From positions 72,966 through 136,965 of the forward strand of contig NZ_JBEQWH010000006.1 of the NCBI RefSeq assembly GCF_047501175.1: a stretch of DNA of 64,000 nucleotides. Reading direction: 5' to 3'. This DNA comes from Methanoprimaticola sp047501175. GTDB lineage: Archaea > Thermoplasmatota > Thermoplasmata > Methanomassiliicoccales > Methanomethylophilaceae. Shown here in pieces: positions 8,199-16,897 of the stretch. Position 1 is the stretch's first letter. Each line of letters opens with the position of its first letter. The notes beneath the pieces are model-generated. The model was not told where the DNA came from. It was given only the letters and a program-made list of their open reading frames with translations, and did no database searches. Position numbers and translations under genes: made by a program.

Positions 8199-8771
8199 AT
8201 GATCCAACTAGATGTCCTTTGCATAGGGTTCCTCGAGCGTGATTTCGAAGGCGAGCTCACTGCCGCTCATTCCACATCCACGCTCATCCGTGCGGAAGGG
8301 AGGAACATCGTGGTGGACGTCAGCACACCGTACATGTGGCCCGCGGTGAAGACCTCGTTCAGGCAGATCGGGATCTTCCCGGAGGATGTCGACACCGTCA
8401 TTCTGACCCATACGCACAGCGACCATGTCGGTAACCTGAAGAGGTATCCGAAGGCGAAGGTGTATGTTCACAAGGGTGGGAAGAGCGAGATTTCCGGTGC
8501 CACGGTCGTGGAGGATGACGAATTCCAGATATGTCCCGGGGTCAGGATGGTCCACACCCCGGGTCATTGCACCGAGGAGTCCAGCGTGTTCATCGAGGCG
8601 GACCGCCGCTACGTGTGTGCGGGCGATGCCGTGCCACTGGAGGGGAACCTGAAGGAGAACAAGGCCCCGGCGCTCAACACGGACAGGAGGCTCGCGCTGG
8701 AGAGCATAGAGAGGATAAGGAGATACGCCGACGTGGTGATCCCTGGCCATGGTGCGCCGTTCATCGTATGA
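8199..8771 (+). CDS. Metallo-beta-lactamase fold hydrolase
   Basis: A 190-residue protein with the metal-binding motif HTHSDH at residues 71-76, a downstream GHCTEESS histidine, CAGDAV and a final PGHG. These are the standard ligands of the metallo-beta-lactamase superfamily. It is shorter than glyoxalase II or RNase J and lacks their extra domains. The substrate is unknown; a small thioester or phosphoester is possible. The start follows a TATA-like GTTAAAC (about 8169-8175) by roughly 27 nt, so the mRNA is probably leaderless. Confidence 0.82.
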   Translation: MIQLDVLCIGFLERDFEGELTAAHSTSTLIRAEGRNIVVDVSTPYMWPAVKTSFRQIGIFPEDVDTVILTHTHSDHVGNLKRYPKAKVYVHKGGKSEISGATVVEDDEFQICPGVRMVHTPGHCTEESSVFIEADRRYVCAGDAVPLEGNLKENKAPALNTDRRLALESIERIRRYADVVIPGHGAPFIV

Positions 8772-8867
8772 CCTTCGCAGTGTTGCAAAGCTTTAAACGC
8801 GGGGTGGACTACTGATTGCCAGTCATTCGGGGTTCGGGACTCCGGTCATGGCGGATTCGTGGTAACA

Positions 8868-9548
8868 ATGATCCAGAGAGAGATGCCGGACACGATAGTC
8901 TACATGTGTCCCGACTGTGATGATGATACTGAGCACCAGATCCTCAAGGGAAGGATGGGAAAGGCGACGATCGAGGGCACGTTCAAATGCAACGAGTGCG
9001 GAAAGGTCACGTCCGAGACCATCAAGATCCCCGCTCTGTTGGAGGTCCCCGTGGTCTACAGCGACGGGGAGGTCTCGGAGACCACCGTGACCACCCTCGA
9101 ATCGAACGACATAGTCCAGCTCGAGGACGAGTTCGAACTCGACGACGGGAGGCCCGTCTGCGTCACGTACATCGAGGTGGGCGAGGGACGTAGGGTCAAG
9201 AGGTCGATCGCCACCAAGATCAAGAGGCTGTGGGTCAAGAGGTTCGACATCCTCAGCATCAAGGTCTCCGTGAACGATGTCGGGAAGACCTATCCGCTGA
9301 GGGTGGAGGCCGAGCCCGACGACGAGTTCGTGGTCGGCACCCTTCTGAGGTTCGACGATTTCGACTGTTTCATACACGCCATAAAGACCAAGGGCAACCT
9401 GGTCAAGCACGGTTCCGCAGAGGCCAGGGACATCGTCAGGATCTACGGGAAGATCCGCAAGAAGACCTACGACGTTCTCGACTTCGAGGACGACTTCGAC
9501 GAATCGGACTACGTCATCGACGATGACGACGATTACGTGGACGAGTGA
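8868..9548 (+). CDS. HVO_0476-type archaeal zinc-finger protein
   Basis: A roughly 226-residue soluble protein. Residues 14-17 (CPDC) and 41-44 (CNEC) form a zinc ribbon, followed by a beta-rich middle domain with a basic strand (RRVKRSIATKIKRLWVKRF) and a very acidic tail (FEDDFDESDYVIDDDDDY). This matches the archaea-specific HVO_0476 family, whose role is not established, though the ribbon suggests nucleic-acid or ribosome association. ATG 8868 is taken as the start; GTG 8859 is an alternative. The TATA-like CTTTAAAC near 8789-8796 fits an upstream promoter. Confidence 0.75.
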   Translation: MIQREMPDTIVYMCPDCDDDTEHQILKGRMGKATIEGTFKCNECGKVTSETIKIPALLEVPVVYSDGEVSETTVTTLESNDIVQLEDEFELDDGRPVCVTYIEVGEGRRVKRSIATKIKRLWVKRFDILSIKVSVNDVGKTYPLRVEAEPDDEFVVGTLLRFDDFDCFIHAIKTKGNLVKHGSAEARDIVRIYGKIRKKTYDVLDFEDDFDESDYVIDDDDDYVDE

Positions 9549-9654
9549 CCGTCCCGAAGGATCGGACCTGGGTGGCCCTTCCGAGAGGTCACCCGGTCAT
9601 TGTCATTCCGATGTTGCGGTGTTCGGTCGGTTTTTTGGGCGCTATGACGTTATT

Positions 9655-9719
9655 TTGAAAAAGTAGTTTTCACACTACTTTTTCACAGTGAAAAACTAGT
9701 TTAGAAACTACTTTTTCAA
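9655..9719. repeat. Alternating inverted-repeat array upstream of ATPase gene
   Basis: Four copies of a 10-bp unit alternate in orientation: GAAAAAGTAG at 9657-9666, CTACTTTTTC at 9675-9684, GAAAAACTAG (two changes) at 9689-9698 and CTACTTTTTC at 9708-9717. The outer ends make a perfect 15-bp inverted repeat (9655-9669 with 9705-9719). A central 8-bp perfect stem, TTTTTCAC/GTGAAAAA, lies at 9679-9695. The array ends 48 nt before the ATPase start codon, so it is a likely operator or cruciform element. Confidence 0.8.
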
Positions 9720-9767
9720 GTTAGCGATTGAGCAACCATTATTATCCATCATCGAGATACAGATCTC

Positions 9768-11345
9768 ATGAAGCGGAAGATGACGGATTTCCTCAGGAGT
9801 TGGAAGGCCGATCCCAGGAAGAAGGGTCTTGTCATCGTCGGTGCCCGGCAGATCGGTAAGACCTATGTCGTCGATGAGTTCGGAAGGTCGGAGTACGATC
9901 ATTATCTGAAGATAGATCTGGATGGGAGTGAATCTTCACGGAGGATGTTCAGGCGGAGCATACAGGCGGATGACCTGTTGGATGAGATCCGTCTCATCAA
10001 CCCATCCTTCAAGGTCGTTCCTGGGCACTCGCTTCTGTTCCTCGACGAGATCCAGACATGCCCTGATGCGAGGGCGGCAATCAAGCCGTTGGTCCAGGAT
10101 GGTCGTGTGGATGTGATCGCGAGCGGCTCTCTGCTTGGAACATTGGGGTTGAAGCGTGCCGATGACGAAGGTATTTACTGGAACACCGATGATTGGACAC
10201 ATACAGGATTCGGAGAATATGTCCACAACGGTGAATCTGAGTCATTGGATGAGTCTGTGGAGACTGAGAGGTCACAAGCGACCATACGTGAGACTCTAGA
10301 TGAGGGGAGGAAGAGGTTACGCCCTGTCGGATATGAAGACATGGTCCGGATGTTCCCTTTGGATTTCGAGGAGTATCTCTGGGCCTTGGGGTATTCTTCC
10401 GAGCAGACGACATCCATTCGCAATCATTTTGCCAACCGTGTCCCGTTCTCAGATTCTACATTGGAGGCTCTGGAGGGTTTCTATCGTCAGTATGTGGTCG
10501 TTGGAGGTATGCCCGATGCCGTTCTTGAGTCCTTGGCCAACGATCATGCGGGTGTCATGGGCGTCCATAGCAGGATCAATGATGGCTACTCGCATGATAT
10601 TCTTGAGTACGCCCCGAGCGATCTCCGCGACAGGGTGTACGGGTGCATCTCTGCTATTCCCCGGAATATGAAACGTCGTAGTAGGAAGTTCAGATTTTCA
10701 GATGCCAACGGAAAGGAGAATGTGGGCTGGAGGGAGTATGCCGACCCCCTGTCCTGGATCGATTCCTCTGGAATGGTCACCGTCTGCAGTTCGGTCACGG
10801 AGCCGTGCCGTCCTCTGAGGACGAACGTGGGTCGTGATTTCAAGATCTACATGGGAGACACTGGCCTTCTGTTGGAGAGATTGGATGCATCGGATTACAG
10901 GGCGGTCCTCTCCTCAGAGAATGGAATCAACGTCGGAGGGATTACGGAGAACGCTGTGGCCAACATGTTGGAGCGTTGCGGTATCGATCTGTTCTATTTC
11001 GAACGCGACCGTGTCGGGCCGGATGGAACCAGGGATCGCATCGAAGTGGATTTCATCGTGGACCTGGGCCCCGATATGACGGCTATCGAGGTGAAGTCTG
11101 GATCCAACCGTGCATCCCGTTCGTTCAATAAGATTAGGACGGACCCGAGGTATTCCCAGTATCCGATAACGAGGTTCATTCGTTTGTCGCCGGGTAACAT
11201 CCTGGTTGACGGGAACGGTGTTGAGCACTATCCTCTGTTCGCCGCCGCGTTCATGGACTCCATGTACGAGGCCCAGAGGGTGGACTACAAGGGGTACGAG
11301 CCGCTGGACCTCCGAATCGGTCCTGATCCCCGTCGCCGAGGATGA
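9768..11345 (+). CDS. AAA ATPase with DUF4143 domain
   Basis: A 525-residue ATPase. Walker A GARQIGKT is at residues 25-32, Walker B is LLFLDEIQTC, and the C-terminal DUF4143 part contains EVDFIVDLG...AIEVKSGSN, which looks like a PD-(D/E)xK nuclease-type core. These proteins are common, numerous and patchily distributed in archaea and gut bacteria; their role is unknown. The gene is visibly more AT-rich and less codon-biased than its neighbours, suggesting recent acquisition. Its last codons overlap the convergent HAD gene. A paralog lies at 46278-47696. Confidence 0.88.
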   Translation: MKRKMTDFLRSWKADPRKKGLVIVGARQIGKTYVVDEFGRSEYDHYLKIDLDGSESSRRMFRRSIQADDLLDEIRLINPSFKVVPGHSLLFLDEIQTCPDARAAIKPLVQDGRVDVIASGSLLGTLGLKRADDEGIYWNTDDWTHTGFGEYVHNGESESLDESVETERSQATIRETLDEGRKRLRPVGYEDMVRMFPLDFEEYLWALGYSSEQTTSIRNHFANRVPFSDSTLEALEGFYRQYVVVGGMPDAVLESLANDHAGVMGVHSRINDGYSHDILEYAPSDLRDRVYGCISAIPRNMKRRSRKFRFSDANGKENVGWREYADPLSWIDSSGMVTVCSSVTEPCRPLRTNVGRDFKIYMGDTGLLLERLDASDYRAVLSSENGINVGGITENAVANMLERCGIDLFYFERDRVGPDGTRDRIEVDFIVDLGPDMTAIEVKSGSNRASRSFNKIRTDPRYSQYPITRFIRLSPGNILVDGNGVEHYPLFAAAFMDSMYEAQRVDYKGYEPLDLRIGPDPRRRG

Positions 11346-11979
11346 GGTCCAGGACGTCGGCGATGTTGTCGGACCTGACGGTGTGGGTCGCGGCCTCCGA
11401 GGTGTACTCGTCCGTGGGATTGAACGCTATGGACAGTCCCGAGCTCTCGAACATGGGGATGTCCGTGAACGAGTTCCCGATGGATACGGTGCGCTCCTTG
11501 GTCGTGTAGTACTTCTCTATGAACTCGCGGACGTTGATCCCCTTGTCGTGGAGGTCTAGGTGCTGTCTGCCCTCCCCCGTCAGTCTCCCGCACTCGTCGC
11601 AGCAGATCTCGTCCGCTATGTACTCGTCGAATCCGAACTCGTCGCATAGCATCTTGGCTGCAAGGTCTATCCCGCCGCTGACGATGACGCAGGCGATCCC
11701 ATTGTCCCTGAGGCATGCGACCGTCTCCTGGATCCCTCCGATCAGGGGCATGGTCTGGAACATCCTGGCTATGTCGCCTATGCGCAGGCCGGGGTTCTTC
11801 TCCAGCCATAGGCCGATGTCCCTGCGCATGAACTCCTTCTCGTCGATCTCGCCGTTCACGAATGCTTGATATGCGGGCTCGTTGTCCACATCGAGGCACT
11901 CGTGGATCCATCTCCAGGAGCTGCGTACGGTGGTGAGCGTTCCGTCCATGTCGAAGCAGACGAGATCGTATTTGCGCAT
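11251..11979 (-). CDS. HAD-family (phosphoserine phosphatase-like) hydrolase
   Basis: A 242-residue HAD hydrolase. Motif I is DMDGT (residues 10-14), motif II VSGG and motif IV GNSFTDIPMF, as in SerB-type enzymes that form an aspartyl-phosphate intermediate. The helical cap between motifs I and II fits subclass IB. Phosphoserine is the most likely substrate, but other phosphomonoesters are possible. The family-like part ends around VLDLIL; the final 28 residues are antisense to the ATPase gene and look non-native. The gene follows an ABC exporter pair on the same strand. Confidence 0.78.
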   Translation of the reverse strand: MRKYDLVCFDMDGTLTTVRSSWRWIHECLDVDNEPAYQAFVNGEIDEKEFMRRDIGLWLEKNPGLRIGDIARMFQTMPLIGGIQETVACLRDNGIACVIVSGGIDLAAKMLCDEFGFDEYIADEICCDECGRLTGEGRQHLDLHDKGINVREFIEKYYTTKERTVSIGNSFTDIPMFESSGLSIAFNPTDEYTSEAATHTVRSDNIADVLDLILGDGDQDRFGGPAARTPCSPPSGPRTWSP

Positions 11980-11987
11980 GGCTGGTC

Positions 11988-12874
11988 AATGGGGGAGCCT
12001 GTATAAAGCGAGCATCCCGTCGCTTCCGCTTAACGGCCAGTGCGGATACCGCGAAGAAGACTGCCGTCACGGCCAGGACGTACGCGATCATGGTCGCGGC
12101 ATCGAACGTGTAGCCTCCGAGATGCAGGTCGAAGCCCATCTCGTTCCTGAAATCCGTCAGCACGTCCGCGGGGGCTCTGGCGAAGACGTCGTTCAGCGCC
12201 TCCGATGCCATGGTGTCCCTGAACAGCGCCGCCATGTGGCTGGCCGGGACGAGGGTCCCGATGGTCTGCATCACGGACGGCATGGTGCCCATGGGCATGT
12301 AGATCCCGGCGAGGAACCCTATGAGGACGCTCACGACCGTGAACAGTCCCGAGAACGCCCCGGAGCTCTTGATGAACGACACAAGGGCGTACATGATGAT
12401 CGATGCGGACAGTGCGGAGGGGACCACCAGGACCGCGGACACGGCCGTACCGACCAGAGACAGGGGGCACCCCGTCGCAACCAGGTACGCGATGCAGAGT
12501 GCCAGCAGGATGTAGCTCATCAGCAGTCCGACGATGAACGTGCTGAGTACATGGCCTGCCGCGATGTGCATGGGTCTCACAGGGGTGACGAGGATGTCAT
12601 GGTCCCTTCCGTTGACCCTGTCGTCGACCATGGTCTGGAGGGCCCCGGCGCACGTTGTCACCGGGACTATCCCCAGTATCCCTGAGAGGACCCATGCGTC
12701 GATCAGGTTCCCCATGCCGTCCATGTCCGGATATGCATCCACGAGCATGTTCCTGAGGAACAGGAGATAGAGAAGGACGACGATCAAGACTCCCATGAGC
12801 GAAAAGAACACGCTCTGTCTGTCGCGGAAGTATGATAGGACATCCCTCTTCGCGATGGCGGTTATGGCGTTCAT
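11988..12874 (-). CDS. ABC-2 type exporter permease
   Basis: A roughly 290-residue permease with six predicted helices, partner of the ATPase gene 1 nt upstream; together they form a DrrAB/NodIJ-type exporter of unknown substrate. The family-like sequence ends at VFFAVSALAVKRKRRDA. After that the frame stays open for another 700 nt through the HAD gene, down to 11285, in a sequence with no protein-like character. A TGA one frame away at 11986-11988 gives a normal length, so a one-base shift near the 3' end is likely. The end coordinate given here is that inferred stop. Confidence 0.75.
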
Positions 12875-12875
12875 G

Positions 12876-13766
12876 TCACTCGCCCTCCGTGATCGAGATG
12901 AACGCGTCGTCCATGGTGCCGGTCTTCACCTCGAACGATACGATCTCATCCTCCAGGGCGACGGCCAGCGGGATCGCGTCCTTGGTCGAATCCAGGGGGA
13001 TGGTCACGATCCCGCGGGACTCGGTGAAGACCACCCCTTTGGAGGCGAGCATGCCCTTCACGAGGTCCAGGTCCTTCGGGACCACGGTCATCCTATCCGA
13101 GCTGTAGCGCTCCTTCAGTTCTTCCGGCGTGCCGTGCGCGACTATCCTGCCATGGTCCATGACGACGACATCGTCGGCGTTGGCAGCCTCCTCCATATAA
13201 TGCGTCGTCAGGAGAACGGTGATTCCCCGCTCGCGGTTCAGGCCGTAGATGGAGTCCCATATGGCCTTGCGCGTATGCGGGTCCAGTCCGGACGTCGGTT
13301 CGTCCAGTATCAGTAGCCTAGGGTCGTGCAGCATCGCGCGAGCTATGTCCGCCCTGCGCCTCTGTCCTCCGGACAGGGAGCCGTACCTCCGGTCTGCGAA
13401 TTCGCCGCAGTCGGCGGCCTCCAACGCGCGTCTCACGGCCTCTTCCACGTCATCAATGGGATACATGGACGCCCTGACCTCGAGGTTCTCGCGGACCGTG
13501 AGCATCCTGTCCAGCTTGGGATCTTGGAACACCACGCCGAAGTACCGTCCGACATCAGGTTCCGAAGGGTCCATGTCGAAGATCCGCAGCTCCCCGTAGT
13601 CCCTCTTCAGCAGGGAGCAGATCATGGATATCGTGGTGGACTTGCCTGCACCGTTCGGTCCCAGGAAGGCGAAGAACGATCCTTCCGGCACATCGAACGA
13701 TATTCCGTCCACGGCACGGACGTCACCGTAGCTTTTGACCAGGTCGCGGACGGTCACGGCATTCAT
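12876..13766 (-). CDS. ABC exporter ATP-binding protein (DrrA-like)
   Basis: A roughly 296-residue ATPase with Walker A GPNGAGKST, signature LSGGQRRR and Walker B LLILDEPTSGLD, followed by a C-terminal regulatory extension typical of the drug-exporter (DrrA/CcmA) subfamily. ATG 13766 is chosen over 13781 because the TATA-like AAATAAATC at about 13790-13798 lies 25-30 nt upstream of it. It is the first gene of the exporter operon. Confidence 0.88.
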   Translation of the reverse strand: MNAVTVRDLVKSYGDVRAVDGISFDVPEGSFFAFLGPNGAGKSTTISMICSLLKRDYGELRIFDMDPSEPDVGRYFGVVFQDPKLDRMLTVRENLEVRASMYPIDDVEEAVRRALEAADCGEFADRRYGSLSGGQRRRADIARAMLHDPRLLILDEPTSGLDPHTRKAIWDSIYGLNRERGITVLLTTHYMEEAANADDVVVMDHGRIVAHGTPEELKERYSSDRMTVVPKDLDLVKGMLASKGVVFTESRGIVTIPLDSTKDAIPLAVALEDEIVSFEVKTGTMDDAFISITEGE

Positions 13767-13837
13767 GCCGATGTCATGCATCGGTCCCGATTTATTTCCT
13801 GCGCAATGTTTTCATCCCGTGCGCCTTACCCCTGGTT

Positions 13838-14548
13838 ATGATAACGATCGTCGGCACAGGTCACGTGTTCAATCTGGCGGAGCCCGTAGCCTTCATCGTG
13901 AAGAACACCTGGCCCGATGCGATACTCGTGGAGCTCGACATGGGAAGGCTGAATGCCATGACGGCGAACCCGGACGAGGCCAAAGAGGGGTCGGAGAAGC
14001 CGTCAGCCATATACATGCAGACCTCCCGCTATCAGCAGCGCATGTCCGAGGAGCACGGCGCCCAGCTCGGCGGCGAGTTCCTGGCGGCGATCAACGCGGG
14101 AAAGCTCGTGGGGGCCGAGATAGTCCCTATCGACACCGATGCCATGCAGGTCATGAACGACATGTGGAGGGAGATGTCATTCATGGAGAGGTTCAGGTAC
14201 AGGATCTCCGGAATATCCGATTCCATCGGCGGCAAGAGGAAGGTCGCCAGCGTCCAGAAGAGCTTTGCCGATAACGAGGAGGCGTACATCGAGGGCATGA
14301 GACGCAAGTACCCCACACTCGTTCGCAAGCTGATCGACGAGCGCAACCAGTACATGGCCAATCAGATCAACGAGTGTTCGGAGAGGTTCTCCAACATGGT
14401 AATCATAGTCGGCGATGCCCACGTGGAGGGCATAGTGAAACTTCTTAATGAGACGAACATCCGCAAGGTCCGCCTCGCGGACCTGATGGACCGGGAGAGG
14501 ATGGACCGTATCAGGAGCGCTATCTGGAAAGGGGAGATGAACGAATGA
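13838..14548 (+). CDS. TraB/PrgY family protein
   Basis: A 236-residue protein that starts ITIVGTGHVF and contains VELDMGRL and VIIVGDAHVEGI, the paired strand motifs of the TraB/PrgY/GumN fold. Members act in pheromone shutdown, mitochondrial dynamics or as putative metalloproteases; the archaeal role is unknown. It lacks the C-terminal membrane helices found in longer homologs. The stop overlaps the thyX start by 4 nt, so the two are probably co-translated. Confidence 0.78.
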   Translation: MITIVGTGHVFNLAEPVAFIVKNTWPDAILVELDMGRLNAMTANPDEAKEGSEKPSAIYMQTSRYQQRMSEEHGAQLGGEFLAAINAGKLVGAEIVPIDTDAMQVMNDMWREMSFMERFRYRISGISDSIGGKRKVASVQKSFADNEEAYIEGMRRKYPTLVRKLIDERNQYMANQINECSERFSNMVIIVGDAHVEGIVKLLNETNIRKVRLADLMDRERMDRIRSAIWKGEMNE

Positions 14549-15201
14549 GGGTGGAGCTACTTTCATACACCAGGGATGCGGACAGGATATGCGCGGCGGC
14601 GGGGAACTCCTGCTATTCCGAGCTTCCGGCGTCCGAGATCATGAACGACATCGATGCCGAGAGGACGCTCTCCCGTATCGTCGGCATGGGGCACCTCTCC
14701 GTCGTGGAGCACGCGGTGTTCACGTTCTCGGTCGAGGGCGTCTCCCGTGCGCTCACCCATCAGCTCGTGAGGCACAGGATCGCCTCGTTCTCCCAGCAGA
14801 GCCAGCGTTATGTCTCCATCAAGGAGCCGACCTTCGTCACGCCCCACACCGTCTCGGACGACCCCGAGGCGTCTAGGGTCTTCGACGAGACGATGGACGC
14901 CATATGGGAGGCGTACTCGAAGCTGGAGGCGATGGGCATCCCGGCGGAGGACGCTAGATACCTGCTGCCCAACGGGTGCACCACTAACATCACGATCACC
15001 ATGAACGCACGCGAGCTGATGCACTTCTTCTCGCTCAGGTGCTGCAACCGCGCCCAGTGGGAGATCCGCGAGATGGCCGACAAGATGCTCGCATTGTGCA
15101 GGGAGGTCTCTCCGGTGCTGTTCTCCAAGGCGGGCCCCTCGTGCGTGAGAGGCCCCTGTCCCGAAGGGAAGAAGTCCTGCGGGAAGCCGCGTCGTCCCTG
15201 A
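14545..15201 (+). CDS. thyX: Flavin-dependent thymidylate synthase
   Basis: ThyX makes dTMP from dUMP using methylene-tetrahydrofolate (or its archaeal analogue) and FAD with NAD(P)H. The signature RHRxxSxxxxSxR appears at residues 76-88 (RHRIASFSQQSQR). Its 218 residues are the usual length. The C-terminal segment has several cysteines (CVRGPCPEGKKSC), which is unusual and could bind a metal. The start overlaps the TraB stop (ATGA). No ThyA is seen in the window. Confidence 0.93.
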   Translation: MRVELLSYTRDADRICAAAGNSCYSELPASEIMNDIDAERTLSRIVGMGHLSVVEHAVFTFSVEGVSRALTHQLVRHRIASFSQQSQRYVSIKEPTFVTPHTVSDDPEASRVFDETMDAIWEAYSKLEAMGIPAEDARYLLPNGCTTNITITMNARELMHFFSLRCCNRAQWEIREMADKMLALCREVSPVLFSKAGPSCVRGPCPEGKKSCGKPRRP

Positions 15202-15219
15202 CGGATCTCCCGGGGAGGA

Positions 15220-15723
15220 TCAGTATCCGTTGTAATGTATCCTCGATGGATCGAACCTGTCCTGGTGCGGTTCCGTCCTCTCCTTGGGATGGCCCATCGC
15301 GACTATGGCGAACGGGAGCAGGTTCTCATCGAGGTCGAACATGTCGGTTATAGCGTTCATACGGTCCCTGATCGGTGCGATCCCTATCCACACCGCCCCC
15401 AGTCCCGCCGACGTCGCTCCCAGCAGGAGGTTCTCTGTGCATGCGCCCAGGTCCTGTTCCCACATCTGGGCCACCTTCATCCTGTCCCTGTTCCCGAGGA
15501 CGACCACCGCGAGGGGCGCCTTCGATACGGGGCCCGCATACGGGGACACCTTGGCAAGCTCGCTCAGCATGTTCTGATCGTCAACGACCAGAAACTCCCA
15601 TGCCTGCTGGTTCATCGCGGACGGGGCGTTCATCGCAGCCTTCAACACATACTCCGTGACGCCCTTCTCGATCTTCTCGTCAGTGAAGTCCCTCACGCTT
15701 CTTCTCTCAAATAATATGTTCAT
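15220..15723 (-). CDS. Nitroreductase family protein
   Basis: A compact 167-residue FMN-dependent oxidoreductase. The N-terminal RRSVRDF and following APSAMNQQAWEF are the phosphate- and flavin-binding parts of the nitroreductase fold; GLGAVWIG is the usual central motif. The physiological substrate is unknown. It converges on thyX and is divergent from msrA, 143 nt away. Confidence 0.88.
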   Translation of the reverse strand: MNILFERRSVRDFTDEKIEKGVTEYVLKAAMNAPSAMNQQAWEFLVVDDQNMLSELAKVSPYAGPVSKAPLAVVVLGNRDRMKVAQMWEQDLGACTENLLLGATSAGLGAVWIGIAPIRDRMNAITDMFDLDENLLPFAIVAMGHPKERTEPHQDRFDPSRIHYNGY

Positions 15724-15866
15724 CTCAAGACCCGATGGTCAGATTCCGTGTGCAGGGATAAAGCTGACCGTCGCCCGGGCCGATTGTTCCAGGCGTTAAC
15801 ACGGGTCCGTGGACCATCGGACGGGATGCGACAGAGGATATACGCAGGACGCATTCCCGATCCGAA

Positions 15867-16427
15867 ATGGCGCAGGGCGAGATCTATCTGGCGGGAGGCT
15901 GCTTCTGGGGGTTGGAGAAGGCCGTCGAGGACATCCCGGGGGTGACGTCGACGGAGTGCGGATACGCCAACGGGGACCCGCACTTCGAACCCGATTACAT
16001 GCTGGTCTGTTCCGGGAAGTTCGGATACAGGGAGACCGTGCGCGTGACATACGATCCGGACATCCTGCCCCTCGAGGACATCCTGGCTGTGTTCTTCTTC
16101 CTGATAGACCCTACTCAGGTCATGAGACAGGGGAACGATTTCGGCATCCAGTATCAAACCGGCGTGTATTGGACGGATCCGGGGTCAGAAGCTATGGTTA
16201 GGAAGGTCTTTGCGACGGAATCCGCCAAGCATCCGGAATTCCATACGGAGTCCGGACCTCTGACCCAATGGCATCCTGCGGAGGAGAGTCACCAGAAGTA
16301 CCTGGACCGGAACCCCGGGGGTTACTGTCACATCCCCGTGTGGAAGATGGTGGCCATCAGGGAGATAACATCCGCCGGGAGGAAGGGCGGGATCGAGCGA
16401 TCGTATTTTCAAGATGGGCAGGTTTAA
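15867..16427 (+). CDS. msrA: Peptide-methionine (S)-S-oxide reductase
   Basis: MsrA reduces the S-epimer of methionine sulfoxide in proteins. The catalytic motif GCFWG is at residues 11-15, with the nucleophile Cys12; the family motif GYANGDP follows, and HPAEESHQKYLDRNPGGYCH provides the C-terminal substrate-binding part. At 186 residues it is of normal length, with no fused MsrB. Placement beside a nitroreductase suggests a small oxidative-damage cluster, although the genes are divergent. Confidence 0.92.
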   Translation: MAQGEIYLAGGCFWGLEKAVEDIPGVTSTECGYANGDPHFEPDYMLVCSGKFGYRETVRVTYDPDILPLEDILAVFFFLIDPTQVMRQGNDFGIQYQTGVYWTDPGSEAMVRKVFATESAKHPEFHTESGPLTQWHPAEESHQKYLDRNPGGYCHIPVWKMVAIREITSAGRKGGIERSYFQDGQV

Positions 16428-16469
16428 ATATACCATCTATATAGACGGGTCATTAACTCGGTGAATGAT

Positions 16470-16661
16470 ATGGGAAGAATAAGACCCACCTACATCAAGA
16501 GAGTCTCCATCGAACTCGTCAACAAGTACCCTCAGGCTTTCAGCAAGGACTTTGACGCTAACAAGGAAATGGTCAGTACTCTCACTGACGTCACATCCGT
16601 GAAGATGAGGAACAGGATCGCAGGATACATCACCCGCTACCTGTCCCATCCCGAGGCATGA
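16470..16661 (+). CDS. rps17e: 30S ribosomal protein S17e
   Basis: A 63-residue archaeal/eukaryotic small-subunit protein with the diagnostic N-terminus GRIRPTYIKR. The start is set at ATG 16470 because homologs begin at this MG; a GTG at 16461 is less likely. A strong TATA element, TTTAAATATA, lies at 16423-16432. A T-rich stretch downstream (16683-16688) may end transcription before the tRNA gene. Confidence 0.95.
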   Translation: MGRIRPTYIKRVSIELVNKYPQAFSKDFDANKEMVSTLTDVTSVKMRNRIAGYITRYLSHPEA

Positions 16662-16696
16662 GACAAACTCCTTAAGCCAACCTTTTTTGGCATTAT

Positions 16697-16773
16697 GCCC
16701 GCGTGGGGTAGCTTGGATATCCTGTGAGATTGCGGATCTCTTGACCCGGGTTCGAATCCCGGCGCGGGCACCA
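16697..16773 (+). tRNA. tRNA-Arg (anticodon GCG)
   Basis: The acceptor arms GCCCGCG (16697-16703) and CGCGGGC (16763-16769) pair fully. The T-arm CCGGG-TTCGAAT-CCCGG is intact and CCA is encoded (16771-16773). The anticodon loop TTGCGGA (16730-16736) gives GCG after U33, reading CGC; C35 is an arginine identity base. Position 27-43 is a T-T mismatch and the variable loop has four bases. No intron is needed. Confidence 0.85.
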
Positions 16774-16868
16774 TACTTTACTTTTGTCCGATGGTGCACC
16801 ATCTTTCCACGTCCAATTGAACACTGCGACCCGATCTCGGAGGACACGGGCAGGATATCGAGAATAAT

Positions 16869-16884
16869 CGGCCCCGGGGGGCCG
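16869..16884 (-). terminator. Hairpin terminator after membrane protein gene
   Basis: CGGCCCC and GGGGCCG form a 7-bp GC stem with a 2-nt loop just downstream of the minus-strand gene ending at 16898. On the minus strand it is followed by an AT-rich stretch. Confidence 0.5.
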
Positions 16885-16897
16885 TAAGAGGTTGTGA

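Noticed and set aside
9768..11345. Insertion-sequence boundaries around the DUF4143 gene.
   Set aside because: No terminal inverted repeats, target-site duplication or transposase can be identified; the upstream palindromic array has no counterpart at the 3' end.
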